Source of the DNA: CAYNWT01 sp964485095
GTDB taxonomy: Bacteria; Planctomycetota; Planctomycetia; Planctomycetales; Planctomycetaceae
Length of the DNA stretch: 64,000 bases
Direction of reading: 5' to 3'
Assembly: GCA_964485095.1 (NCBI GenBank)
Contig: CAZAIB010000016.1
Coordinates: forward strand, 12,934-76,933
Made by a program: the position numbers and the translations under genes. A model generated the notes under the pieces. The model made no database searches. It was not told the origin of the DNA and saw only the letters and a list, made by a program, of their open reading frames with translations. Position 1 is the stretch's first letter. Each line of letters begins with the position of its first letter. Below are positions 1 to 8,453 of this stretch, one piece after another.

Positions 1-2348
1 GCCCGGCGAGCTCTTTCGTAGGCCGCGGCAGCAGCGTCGCGTTCTTTCTTTCGAATCTGGCCCTGCTTTGACTTCCAGCAAACATCCACTGCCTTGCGGC
101 ACCACTCGGCGCTCTTGCGGCTGGCCCGGATTGGTTCTCCGCCGACTTCGATGAACACCGGGTTGGTATGAACCGATGGCAGGATGCGAACCGCGACCCA
201 GCTGGAATGCGGAATGTCCAGGTCGAACTCCATGTGGTTCAACTTGCCGTCCGCTAACAGATCTCGTTTCGCGGCGACCTGCCCGTTAACGATGACTTCA
301 ACCGGTACCGTTCGCGTGTCGTCGGTCCGGCAGCGTTCCAGGTGCCAGTACGGTTTGGCATCCAACCGGCTGCTGCGAATCGAACGCGTGTAATCTGTTT
401 GCTCAGCCTCCAACAGTGCAGCGGCGTCAAACGCAACGCGGACCTTACCCGCCTTTGCCATATTCAGCTGGCTAATCTTGTCGTCACTACCCTTCTCGCC
501 GACAGCCACGTTGTTGACTTTGAAATCCATGATGTGGCTCAGCCCGTCACCGCAGTAGCTGCGGCCGTTCTTCAGACCGTCGACCCAGTTGTCGAAATTG
601 AGTTCCTTGTCTTCGTCCAGCTTCACGTAAATTCGACCAAGCCCCACCTTGTCGCCGTAGATGCATGGAAAGTCGGTCTCACCGCTGATCTTCGCTCGGT
701 AGCCGCAGTTAAGAGTGTGATACCAAATGTTGAGCTCCCAAATCGCAGGCGTATCGACGGCTGAGATAAAATCGCAGGCTCCCTCAGCCACCGTCACGAT
801 GAACTCGTTCGCTCCGATTCCGTCAAACGGCGGCATGGCATAGTCGGGCAACTTCGATGCGGCCTTCCCCTGCCAGCCCTGCGGCGCGCCGCCCCAGGTG
901 TTGCCGACGAACTTGCGAGAACCGTCCGGCATCACGTCGGGCAGGGCCAGTCCCCAGCCACTGTGGCTGTATCCGACAACGCCGCCCTGCTGTTTGCCCC
1001 ACGCCAGAACCGGCAATGTCCAACTGGGCCAGTCTTGAATCTTCGTCGTGCCAGGGTAGTCGTCTTCGTTCAGTCGCAACAAGCACAAGTGCCCGGCGTG
1101 CGACGATGGGAACCCGCTGACTTCGACGTCGTATCGCATTAGATAGTCGGGCGTCGAAAGTTTTGAGACTTGCCCCTCAAAGAACTTCTTCTGCGAATAC
1201 CAGCACGGACCCCAACTGAGAACGCACCCCACGTTAAGATCTTCGCCCAGAATGTGCCGCATCATGTCGTCCGGCCCGACACCTTCGGTTGGGCTGTCGT
1301 AGTGAGCACACCCCGCGGCGTGCACATGATGATCGCCGGAGAACCATTGCTTCGTCGCTGGGTGGATCCAGCGTTTCAGTTTGAACTCAGCCAGCTGTTC
1401 TGGTTCGTCACCGATCGTGATCTTCCGTGATTCAGGCAGATACTCCGGACCGCGGCTGATGTTGACCGTGTAGTCGCCGGGCGGAAGCGTGATGGTTTCG
1501 CCGTCCTGTCGATACACCTGGTTGTGAAAGAAGAAGTCCGGAGCCAACCGCTTGGCTGGGTTCGGATACACGCGACCTCGCGCGTCGCGAATCACGAACG
1601 CGGCCATGGTCGGTTCGCCGTCGAAGTCTTTTACGCCTAGTTTCAAAGCGACGGCCGGTTTGCAATCGAAGAGAACCGAAGTCGCGTTGCGGAACCCAAG
1701 ATCCTGAGTCCCCTGGCCGACATCAAACGCAAGTTCCGCCTCACGCTTACCTTTGTCCCGGCTAAACAGATGGATGATGCGATACTCGCAAGCCAGCCCC
1801 GACAGGTTCGGCTTAAGCGGCTGGCGTTCGTACATTGAGATATCAAGGAACCGGTTCGGCACTTCGTCCGGTGTCACCAGTTTCTGCTCTGTCATCGGCG
1901 CCTCACGAGCCCCCTTGCCCTGCATGTAAACGGGCTTCGCGTTGGGACTGCTGACTCGCAGCTTCGGCGTGATACCGGCTTCGTTATGAACCTTCACCAG
2001 GAAGCTGGTCCAACCTTGTTGAACCAGTTCCATCTTCGCCGCGCCTTCGTCCACTTTGACTCGGCTCTCAGCGTTGATGTGAACTCCAGCGACGCACAAC
2101 TTGTCCAGAACTTTCTGAATCGCCACGTTGCTGGCCTTCGCGTCCCGAAGTTTGCCGGCCGCGTCGATTGCCGCTTTGTCGGCAGCAGAAAGAGGAGACC
2201 CAGCCGCCTCCATCGCAGCGACCAACCGTTTCGTTGCCGCAACGAACGGTTGATTCTCAACCGTCACGACCGGTAACTGAGCCAGCACATCACCACAAGA
2301 AAAGGCGACAAGAAACGTAAGCAAAAAGCCGATCGAAACGGTCTTCAT
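1..2348 (-). CDS. CehA/McbA-type secreted metallohydrolase (3' end outside window)
   Basis: Reading leftward from an ATG at 2348, the frame stays open to the window edge, giving 782 codons without a stop, so the C-terminus is missing. The N-terminus is a signal peptide (MKTVSIGFLLTFLVAFSC, then VLAQ), so the protein is exported. A mixed beta region follows. Around 1240-1345 lies WFSGDHHVHAAG followed by GVGPDDMMRHI, the HxH entry motif of PHP-like CehA/McbA carbamate or ester hydrolases. A further region reads SGFPSSHAGHLCLLRL, with more potential metal-binding histidines. Such proteins are abundant in planctomycetes and mostly of unknown substrate; this substrate cannot be told. There is no same-strand neighbour upstream. 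Confidence 0.75.
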   Translation of the reverse strand, partial: MKTVSIGFLLTFLVAFSCGDVLAQLPVVTVENQPFVAATKRLVAAMEAAGSPLSAADKAAIDAAGKLRDAKASNVAIQKVLDKLCVAGVHINAESRVKVDEGAAKMELVQQGWTSFLVKVHNEAGITPKLRVSSPNAKPVYMQGKGAREAPMTEQKLVTPDEVPNRFLDISMYERQPLKPNLSGLACEYRIIHLFSRDKGKREAELAFDVGQGTQDLGFRNATSVLFDCKPAVALKLGVKDFDGEPTMAAFVIRDARGRVYPNPAKRLAPDFFFHNQVYRQDGETITLPPGDYTVNISRGPEYLPESRKITIGDEPEQLAEFKLKRWIHPATKQWFSGDHHVHAAGCAHYDSPTEGVGPDDMMRHILGEDLNVGCVLSWGPCWYSQKKFFEGQVSKLSTPDYLMRYDVEVSGFPSSHAGHLCLLRLNEDDYPGTTKIQDWPSWTLPVLAWGKQQGGVVGYSHSGWGLALPDVMPDGSRKFVGNTWGGAPQGWQGKAASKLPDYAMPPFDGIGANEFIVTVAEGACDFISAVDTPAIWELNIWYHTLNCGYRAKISGETDFPCIYGDKVGLGRIYVKLDEDKELNFDNWVDGLKNGRSYCGDGLSHIMDFKVNNVAVGEKGSDDKISQLNMAKAGKVRVAFDAAALLEAEQTDYTRSIRSSRLDAKPYWHLERCRTDDTRTVPVEVIVNGQVAAKRDLLADGKLNHMEFDLDIPHSSWVAVRILPSVHTNPVFIEVGGEPIRASRKSAEWCRKAVDVCWKSKQGQIRKKERDAAAAAYERARR

Positions 2349-2450
2349 GTCTTTCAGCCTCAGGCCAGAAGTCGAACAGTCTTTGCGAAACTACGCAGTT
2401 GTCCTGGATTCTGCAAGATTGCCAGCCCGGGTAACGAACGAACGGACCAG

Positions 2451-3686
2451 TTGCTCTTCGCTTGCTCCTTACCGGATAGTGGCTATCCAGTCCAATCCTG
2501 GTTAGTCTTCCGTCTAATTCGGCGCCTCAACCTAGGGAGTAATCAGTTGGCCGTAGCGTTACCTTCCGTCGTACTCATTATCACAATCGCTATCTGCCTC
2601 TTTGCGTACAAAGGGGCTCAAGCATTTTGGCACGACTTCCTAGACGCTTCGCCGACTGCGCGCGCACTGTTCCATATCTGCTTATTTGGTCTGGCACTAT
2701 TCGGTGGCGCTTGGGCTGACCTACTCTCCATGGGTGAAATTGCGGATGGAAATATATCCGACGGGCAGTTGAAGTTGCTGTGCCTTTACGCGTTTGGGGT
2801 ACCCACATGGGTGTGTTTTGTCTTGATCGCACACTCGCGAGAAGATGCCCGGGAGAGCAAGCACAGTGCGGCGACAGCTGCTGCAAAGATGGAGCTTGAA
2901 GCGGCTAACAGGAAACTCGAAGAGGCTGAATGCCAAAAGAAATACCTAGCGAGCCTTCTTCAACATTTCCGGTACTCGATCACCGCATACGCACGAATGA
3001 TTCGCACAACCATGGAAGATCCAGGAGGGTATCAAATGGTGGATGCCGCTGACTGGTTGGCACCTGGTTCGCAAGTGGCATCCCTCGTAATTGATGGCGC
3101 TCGTGTTGCCATCAAGGCTGTGTTGCCGAACGCCACGGACGCACGCGTCGTAACTGCCTTATTTGTCGAAAAAGATGGGTATCTGACTCCGGAATACTCC
3201 TATGACGGAGCTCAAACCGACCTTATCGAGTCAGAGTTCTCTAAGTACAAAACGTTTTTTAATCTGGATGAACCGAACGCTAGCGTGGCCGTTGTGTCAG
3301 CAAAGGAAGATGTGATTCACATAGTGGAGGACACGGCTGAGGCCCACCTCGACGAGTCTCATCCATTTAAGTACTTTCCCGGGGAGAAGAAGCAACGAGA
3401 CACCGTTAAGTCCTTGATTTGCATTCCGCTCGTATACGACGGAGCACCGGGCAAAGTTGTCCTGTGCTTGAGTTGTGATCGAGCAAATGCATTCAAGCAA
3501 TCCCACAAGTGGAAGATCGAACAAGCGAGGCTGCATCTGCAGGCTCGACTAGAGCTTCTGGCGCATCAATCATTGCTTCTTGAGGGCATTCGATCCGCGG
3601 AGCAGCAGAAACTCAGCACCATCGAAAATCAGTACCGCCAAGCGAACGAAAAACAGTTGCGGCGGATCAAGAAAGGAGGCTCATGA
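2451..3686 (+). CDS. Membrane protein with coiled coil and GAF-like C-terminal domain
   Basis: 411 codons from a TTG at 2451. Three hydrophobic segments are visible at about residues 37-57, 70-92 and 108-127. A charged Ala/Glu/Lys-rich coiled coil follows (about 130-170), then a soluble region (about 190-385) whose layout resembles a GAF sensor domain, including a CIPLVYDGAPGKVVLCLS-like strand pair typical of GAF cores. The C-terminus is again helical and charged. No kinase, cyclase or HD output domain is present, so it may sense or scaffold rather than signal alone. The stop overlaps the start of the next gene, which implies translational coupling. The start is uncertain: no convincing Shine-Dalgarno site precedes 2451. 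Family not recognised. Confidence 0.65.
   Translation: MLFACSLPDSGYPVQSWLVFRLIRRLNLGSNQLAVALPSVVLIITIAICLFAYKGAQAFWHDFLDASPTARALFHICLFGLALFGGAWADLLSMGEIADGNISDGQLKLLCLYAFGVPTWVCFVLIAHSREDARESKHSAATAAAKMELEAANRKLEEAECQKKYLASLLQHFRYSITAYARMIRTTMEDPGGYQMVDAADWLAPGSQVASLVIDGARVAIKAVLPNATDARVVTALFVEKDGYLTPEYSYDGAQTDLIESEFSKYKTFFNLDEPNASVAVVSAKEDVIHIVEDTAEAHLDESHPFKYFPGEKKQRDTVKSLICIPLVYDGAPGKVVLCLSCDRANAFKQSHKWKIEQARLHLQARLELLAHQSLLLEGIRSAEQQKLSTIENQYRQANEKQLRRIKKGGS
3672..3679 (+). promoter_or_regulatory. Consensus Shine-Dalgarno site
   Basis: AAAGGAGG matches the anti-Shine-Dalgarno consensus perfectly. It lies 3 bases before the ATG at 3683 and 6 bases before the in-frame ATG at 3686. The second ATG therefore has the better spacing and could be the real start. 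The site sits inside the end of the upstream gene. Most genes in this window have much weaker sites. Confidence 0.7.
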
Positions 3687-3943
3687 TGTGGTTTCGGAGG
3701 AGTGGGGAACTCGATCAAATACGTCGTCAAATTGAAGAGCAAACAAACAAGGCTGTACAGGAGCTCTTGGCAGTAATGAAGCGACAGATCGAAGAGGCGG
3801 CTAGTAGAACTTCAGACACTCACATAAGAATTGATGAAGCTCACAGCATATCGACTAGGGAGCCTCGGCGTCTCGTGACAGTTGCCACCGCGGATGGCGG
3901 CTCACCCACCGTTGCGCATGCATCAGCTAAGATGGACACTTAA
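3683..3943 (+). CDS. Small coiled-coil protein coupled to the GAF-like membrane protein
   Basis: 86 residues starting MMWFRRSGELDQIRRQIEEQ. The first 50 residues are amphipathic and charged (EEQTNKAVQELLAVMKRQIEE), typical of a coiled coil; the rest is polar and probably disordered. The start overlaps the stop of the upstream gene in an ATGATG/TGA arrangement and is preceded by a consensus ribosome-binding site, so the two proteins are probably made together. A reasonable inference is that it binds the coiled coil of its neighbour. No known family recognised. Confidence 0.6.
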   Translation: MMWFRRSGELDQIRRQIEEQTNKAVQELLAVMKRQIEEAASRTSDTHIRIDEAHSISTREPRRLVTVATADGGSPTVAHASAKMDT

Positions 3944-3963
3944 GCCTAATGTCGACGCCCGAT

Positions 3964-5274
3964 TCAATCCGCGACCGGCAATCGAACCAACGGCGGCCGT
4001 AAACACGAGAGCTTCTCGAACTCAGCCTCTGCTGACCGGACTTTGCCTTCGGTGGTTCGGTGGGTCATGAAGATCAAAGGAACCGTGGCGTCCGGTTGGC
4101 GGTCGGGTTCAGGAGCTTCATGCTGGATGATGGTGGCGATGCTGATTTCGTGGCGACCTAGAATTTCGGTCAGCGTCGCGATCACGTGCGGGCGGTCTTC
4201 TACATTGAAACGCAGGTAGTAGCGGCGTGAGATATCTTCTTCAGCCTGCAATGGGAACTCGTTCTTCTTGTCGAACAGTTCCAGGTGCTTAAACGACGCA
4301 GCAGTCCGGCCAGTCACAACACTGACAAGATCAGACACAACAGCAGACGCTGTCGGCATGCGACCGGCACCTGCTCCTGACAGCCAAACGGGACCGACGG
4401 CGTCACCTTCCAACAGAATCGAATTCAACGGTCCATCGGTCTGAGCCAGAATGCGTTCCTTCCGCAGCAGTGTCGGCTGCACGTGCATTTCCAATTCGCC
4501 GTCGATCAATTTCGAAACCGCCAGCAGCTTCACCTTGTAACCCATCTCTGACGCGAACAGCAGGTCCGTCAGCGCCAATGACTCCAGGCCCTGCCGCGGG
4601 AACGCATCAAGTTCGACACGCGTTCCGAATGCCAGCTGAACCAGAATAACCAGCTTCTGCGCCGCGTCGGTTCCATCGACGTCCATGGTTGGATCGGCTT
4701 CGGCGTAGCCCAATTCCTGCGCCTGCTTTAGCGCGTCGCTGTATGAGATTCCGGAACTCAGCATCTTCGTCAGGATGAAGTTACTGGTTCCGTTTAAGAT
4801 TCCTTCCACGGATGATAGTTGGTTCGCCGTCATCGATTGGGCGACGGAATTGATCAGCGGAACACCGCCGGCCACGGCCGCTTCAAACGAAATCGTGCGT
4901 CCGAGTTCATGAGCCAGCTGAAACAGTTCGACTCCGTGAATACACAGCAAAGCTTTGTTGGCCGTGACCACATCTTTGCCGGCTCTCAGCAGTTTCTCCA
5001 TCACCGTCTTGGCGTCGGTGCTGCCGCCCATCAATTGCAAGACGATTGTGATGTCGGGGTCGTTGATGATACTGTCGATATCGCTGGTCAACACTTCCGG
5101 CGGAACCGCGACATCGCGTTCCTTATCGACGTCCAGTACGCAAACTTTGGCCAGTTCGACAGGTCGACCCGCGCGGCGAGTGATGCGGTCTTGTTCGTCC
5201 AGCAGAAGACGGGCGACGCCACATCCAACGGTTCCCAAACCAACCATTCCGACTTTGACGGGATTCGAACTCAT
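3964..5274 (-). CDS. hom: Homoserine dehydrogenase
   Basis: 436 residues, the normal length of the monofunctional ACT-containing enzyme. It reduces aspartate semialdehyde to homoserine on the way to threonine, methionine and isoleucine. The N-terminus has the nucleotide-binding GMVGLGTVGCGVARLL motif. The catalytic domain contains TANKALLCIHGVEL and GGVPLINS, and residues near 160-165 give the NGTSNFILTKM signature. The C-terminal 80 residues form an ACT domain (RYYLRFNVEDRPHVIATLT), the usual site of threonine feedback control. Start is the ATG at 5274. It is transcribed alone, convergent with the preceding pair of genes. Confidence 0.95.
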   Translation of the reverse strand: MSSNPVKVGMVGLGTVGCGVARLLLDEQDRITRRAGRPVELAKVCVLDVDKERDVAVPPEVLTSDIDSIINDPDITIVLQLMGGSTDAKTVMEKLLRAGKDVVTANKALLCIHGVELFQLAHELGRTISFEAAVAGGVPLINSVAQSMTANQLSSVEGILNGTSNFILTKMLSSGISYSDALKQAQELGYAEADPTMDVDGTDAAQKLVILVQLAFGTRVELDAFPRQGLESLALTDLLFASEMGYKVKLLAVSKLIDGELEMHVQPTLLRKERILAQTDGPLNSILLEGDAVGPVWLSGAGAGRMPTASAVVSDLVSVVTGRTAASFKHLELFDKKNEFPLQAEEDISRRYYLRFNVEDRPHVIATLTEILGRHEISIATIIQHEAPEPDRQPDATVPLIFMTHRTTEGKVRSAEAEFEKLSCLRPPLVRLPVAD

Positions 5275-5633
5275 TGAACGCTGCGTCTCTCTGGTTGGAT
5301 GGGCCGAGCCTCAAACGGAAAAAGTGGGCTCGGCAGGTGCGGGAGCAGTGTTTCTATCGGCACCCGGCATCGAGTGACTTCGGGCGTTGTGCGGCCCTCT
5401 TTGAGGCGACTTCCCTGGACGACAGATGTTCTCCGTTAATCCCGCCAATTGGCTGCGGATACTACCAAGACGCGAAGGACCGGTAAATTGTGGTATTTGA
5501 GTCCCATCGCGCTTGATTGGAGATCATCATGGTAGCTGGATCGTTGATTGAGACCCTCGGGCTGAACCCTATAATCCGCCCGGCGACGAAGCGGCATCGC
5601 CGAGAACCAAAAGCGGTACCCACCGAGACATCC
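5275..5633. other. Intergenic region between divergent hom and mqnA
   Basis: This 359-base gap separates the divergent starts of hom and mqnA and must hold both promoters. No riboswitch, terminator or small gene could be recognised. An in-frame ATG at 5529 and a TTG at 5517 would lengthen MqnA by 35 to 39 residues, but the added sequence is unlike the family. Confidence 0.4.
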
Positions 5634-6446
5634 ATGACATCAGAGCAGTTTCGCGACACCCGAATCGGGGCCGTCAGCTATCTCAACTCAAAACCTCTGA
5701 TCGAGGGACTGGCCGACGCCGTTCCCCTATCGCTGGATTATCCGAGTTGCCTGGCCGACGACCTGGCTGGCGAACGCCTGGATGTGGCATTGGTTCCGTC
5801 TGTGGAATTCTTTCGGAACACCGACCAGGGCTATTCGATCATCTCCGATGCCTGCGTCGCCACCCGCGGCGAAGTGCACAGCGTGAAGCTGTACTCACGC
5901 GTGCATCCCGGCGACATCAAACGGCTTGCGCTGGATGAAGGTTCCAGAACCAGCAGCACTTTGGTTCAGATACTTCTGTCTGAAAAGTACGGTGTGCGGC
6001 CGGAACTCGAACCGCTGCCGATGGAACACGACACAACACAATCCGACGCCGACGCAATCCTGCTAATCGGCGACCGCGCGATGACCAGCCCGGATGAAGA
6101 GTTCGTCGAGACCTGGGATCTGGGAGCCGAATGGACCAACTGGACGGGACTCCCGTTTGTGTTCGCCATGTGGGTGGCCAGGAAAGACGCCAAGATCGAT
6201 GGGCTCGCCACACAACTCTCCGCCGCGCGCGATCGGGGTGTGGCTGCCATTGAACACATTGCGAACCGTGAAGCAGCCGGACTGGGGCTCACCCCCGAAG
6301 CTGCTTCAGACTACCTGCGAAACAATCTGCACTATCATCTTGGTTCTGCTGAACTAAACGGCCTGCGTTTGTTTCAGAACTATGCATCACAACTGGAATT
6401 GATTCCCGAAAGTCACGACCGTGTCCGAGATTACGTCACTGCTTGA
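5634..6446 (+). CDS. mqnA: Chorismate dehydratase MqnA (futalosine menaquinone pathway)
   Basis: 270 residues from the ATG at 5634, the family's usual length. The start was chosen because the conserved domain opens 12 residues later with RIGAVSYLNSKPLIEGL, the hallmark of MqnA/MqnD proteins; upstream in-frame starts add an unlikely tail. MqnA removes water from chorismate to give 3-(1-carboxyvinyloxy)benzoate, the first committed step of the futalosine route. It has the two-lobed periplasmic-binding-protein-like fold, here cytoplasmic with no signal peptide. Its end overlaps the start of mqnC by 26 bases, so the two are almost certainly one transcript. MqnD is the closest alternative, but the YLNSKPL motif and partner gene favour MqnA. 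Confidence 0.88.
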   Translation: MTSEQFRDTRIGAVSYLNSKPLIEGLADAVPLSLDYPSCLADDLAGERLDVALVPSVEFFRNTDQGYSIISDACVATRGEVHSVKLYSRVHPGDIKRLALDEGSRTSSTLVQILLSEKYGVRPELEPLPMEHDTTQSDADAILLIGDRAMTSPDEEFVETWDLGAEWTNWTGLPFVFAMWVARKDAKIDGLATQLSAARDRGVAAIEHIANREAAGLGLTPEAASDYLRNNLHYHLGSAELNGLRLFQNYASQLELIPESHDRVRDYVTA

Positions 6447-7584
6447 AAAAGCTGTTGCCGGCGAACGGCTAACCCCGGCCGATGGACTGGCACTGCTTCA
6501 GTCAACCGACATCACCGCCATCGGCCGCGCGGCAGATGCGATTACGCGGAAGCTGCATCCTGAGCCGTACCGCACGTACAACATCGATCGCAACATTAAC
6601 TATTCGAACTCATGCACTGCCGTGTGTGACTTCTGCGCGTTCTATCGACCGCCGGGACACCCGGATGTGTACGTGCTGACGAAGGAAGAACTGCACAAGA
6701 AGATTCAGGAAACCGTCGAACTCGGCGGCGACCAGATTCTCATGCAGGGCGGTCTGCATCCGAAGCTGCCGCTGGAGTGGTACGAGGAAATGCTAAGCGG
6801 CATTCGCGAGGCGTTCCCAACAGTCAACGTGCACGGGTTCAGCCCGCCTGAGATTCATCACTTCGCTAAAATCAGCAAGCTGCCACTGAAGACGGTTCTT
6901 GAACGACTCAAAACGGCCGGCCTGGGAAGCATTCCCGGTGGTGGTGGCGAGATTCTGGTCGACCGCGTTCGCAAGCTCATTACTCGCGGCAAGGTGCTGA
7001 CCGACGATTGGTTGAACGTCCACCGCGTGTGGCACGAACTCGGCGGAAAATCAACCGCGACCATGATGTTCGGTCATGTTGAAACACTTGAAGAACGCAT
7101 TGAGCACCTGGAACGCCTGCGCGAGCTGCAGGATGAAACCAATGGGTTTACCGCGTTCATTTGTTGGACGTTCCAGCCGCCGGAGGAACCACCGTGGTTC
7201 GACAACCGCAAAGACGGCTACGACATGACCAACATTCAGGAAGCTGGAGCGTTTGAGTACCTGAAGACTCAGGCAGTCGCCCGGTTGTACTTGGACAATT
7301 TCCCAAACATTCAGTCATCGTGGGTGACCCAGGGCGAAAAGATCGGCCAGGTTGCGCTGTTCTTCGGAGCGAACGATATGGGCAGCCTGATGATAGAAGA
7401 GAACGTCGTGTCTCAGGCGGGAACAGTATACCACCTATCCGTGGACACGCTGCGACGTTGCATTAGCGAGGCTGGCTATATTCCGCGGCAGCGTAACGTC
7501 TATTACGAATACATCGACGACGAGGATGCGTTCAAAGGTACCGGCAATCCGGATCCGGCCGTCCTACCGGTTCTGAATTCGTAA
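6421..7584 (+). CDS. mqnC: Cyclic dehypoxanthinyl futalosine synthase MqnC (radical SAM)
   Basis: 387 residues from a GTG inside the end of mqnA. The radical SAM cluster motif is CTAVCDFCAFY (CxxxCxxC) at about residue 63, followed by ELGGDQILMQGGLHP and IPGGGGEILVDRVR, both typical of the MqnC/MqnE/CofH group. MqnC cyclises dehypoxanthine futalosine. SWVTQGEKIGQVALFFGANDMGS near residue 300 is the conserved C-terminal block, and the length fits MqnC. MqnE is the nearest alternative. Confidence 0.9.
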   Translation: MSEITSLLEKAVAGERLTPADGLALLQSTDITAIGRAADAITRKLHPEPYRTYNIDRNINYSNSCTAVCDFCAFYRPPGHPDVYVLTKEELHKKIQETVELGGDQILMQGGLHPKLPLEWYEEMLSGIREAFPTVNVHGFSPPEIHHFAKISKLPLKTVLERLKTAGLGSIPGGGGEILVDRVRKLITRGKVLTDDWLNVHRVWHELGGKSTATMMFGHVETLEERIEHLERLRELQDETNGFTAFICWTFQPPEEPPWFDNRKDGYDMTNIQEAGAFEYLKTQAVARLYLDNFPNIQSSWVTQGEKIGQVALFFGANDMGSLMIEENVVSQAGTVYHLSVDTLRRCISEAGYIPRQRNVYYEYIDDEDAFKGTGNPDPAVLPVLNS

Positions 7585-7607
7585 CGCACAGGCTGTGATT
7601 GCGAAGG

Positions 7608-7692
7608 CGGAAGGCAGAAGGAAGAACGCGGAACTGCGTGTGATACAGTTCCTCGTAAGCTTCGTCCTTCCGCATTCCTTTTTCTGCCTTCT
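7608..7692. repeat. Imperfect inverted repeat abutting the ABC ATPase start
   Basis: The left arm at 7608-7633 is purine-rich (GGAAGGCAGAAGGAAG then AACGCGGAA) and the right arm at 7668-7692 is its imperfect complement (TTCCGCATTCC then TTTTTCTGCCTTCT). About 35 bases separate the arms. The right arm stops two bases before the ATG at 7695, leaving no room for a normal ribosome-binding site. It looks like a small inserted palindromic repeat; only one copy was noticed in the window. Confidence 0.6.
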
Positions 7693-7694
7693 CC

Positions 7695-8453
7695 ATGATT
7701 CAGGCTCACCAGCTCACCAAGGAATTCCCGGATCTCAAACGGGGACGCGTCCGTGCCCTGGACAATGTGAGCTTCGAGATTCCTGAAGGCGAAATCTTCG
7801 GCTTGCTGGGACCCAACGGAGCCGGCAAGACCACCTGCCTGCGAATCTTAAGCACCGTCCTGCAGCCCACTTCCGGCACCGCGCGGGTTGCGGACTTTGA
7901 TGTGTCAGAATACCCGGCCGACGTTCGCCGGCGTATTGGGTTCATGTCCAACAACACGGGCATCTACGACCGCATGACCGCCCGGGAAATGGTGCAGTAC
8001 TTTGGTCGTCTGTACGGCATGGAAGAAGACGCACTCAACACACGCATCGAAGAAATATTCGACGTGTTGCAGATGAACGAGATCTCCGATCGGCTCGGTT
8101 CGAAGCTCTCAACCGGCAACAAGCAAAAAGTCTCCATCGCGCGAACCATCGTTCACGATCCGCCCGTCATGATTTTTGACGAACCCACTTCGGGCCTGGA
8201 CGTACTGGTCGCACGCAGCGTGTTGGAGACAATCGACTCACTGCGAGATCAGGGAAAATGCATCGTCTTTTCCACTCACATCATGCGAGAAGTCGAAAAG
8301 CTCTGCGACCGCGTTGCCGTGATTCATCGCGGTGAAATCCTGGCAATGGGTTCCATCGAACAGCTGATTGACGAACACGAACAACCGGATGTTGAAGAAC
8401 TGTTCTTTGAACTCATCCGCAAACACGACCAGCAGGTTGCCGCATCAGTATGA
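7695..8453 (+). CDS. ABC transporter ATP-binding protein (NatA-like)
   Basis: 252 residues. Walker A is GPNGAGKTT, the signature is LSTGNKQKV, and Walker B runs VMIFDEPTSGLD; the switch histidine is in STHIMREVEKL. The organisation matches NatA-type ATPases that drive ABC-2 exporters. It ends with an ATGA overlap onto the permease gene, so the two subunits are translationally coupled. A palindromic repeat occupies the leader and the start has no visible Shine-Dalgarno site. Substrate unknown; NatAB pairs in other bacteria export sodium, but that is not shown here. Confidence 0.9.
   Translation: MIQAHQLTKEFPDLKRGRVRALDNVSFEIPEGEIFGLLGPNGAGKTTCLRILSTVLQPTSGTARVADFDVSEYPADVRRRIGFMSNNTGIYDRMTAREMVQYFGRLYGMEEDALNTRIEEIFDVLQMNEISDRLGSKLSTGNKQKVSIARTIVHDPPVMIFDEPTSGLDVLVARSVLETIDSLRDQGKCIVFSTHIMREVEKLCDRVAVIHRGEILAMGSIEQLIDEHEQPDVEELFFELIRKHDQQVAASV

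Noticed and set aside
5275..5633. Possible riboswitch upstream of homoserine dehydrogenase
   Set aside because: No recognisable aptamer core or terminator hairpin was found on the strand of hom.
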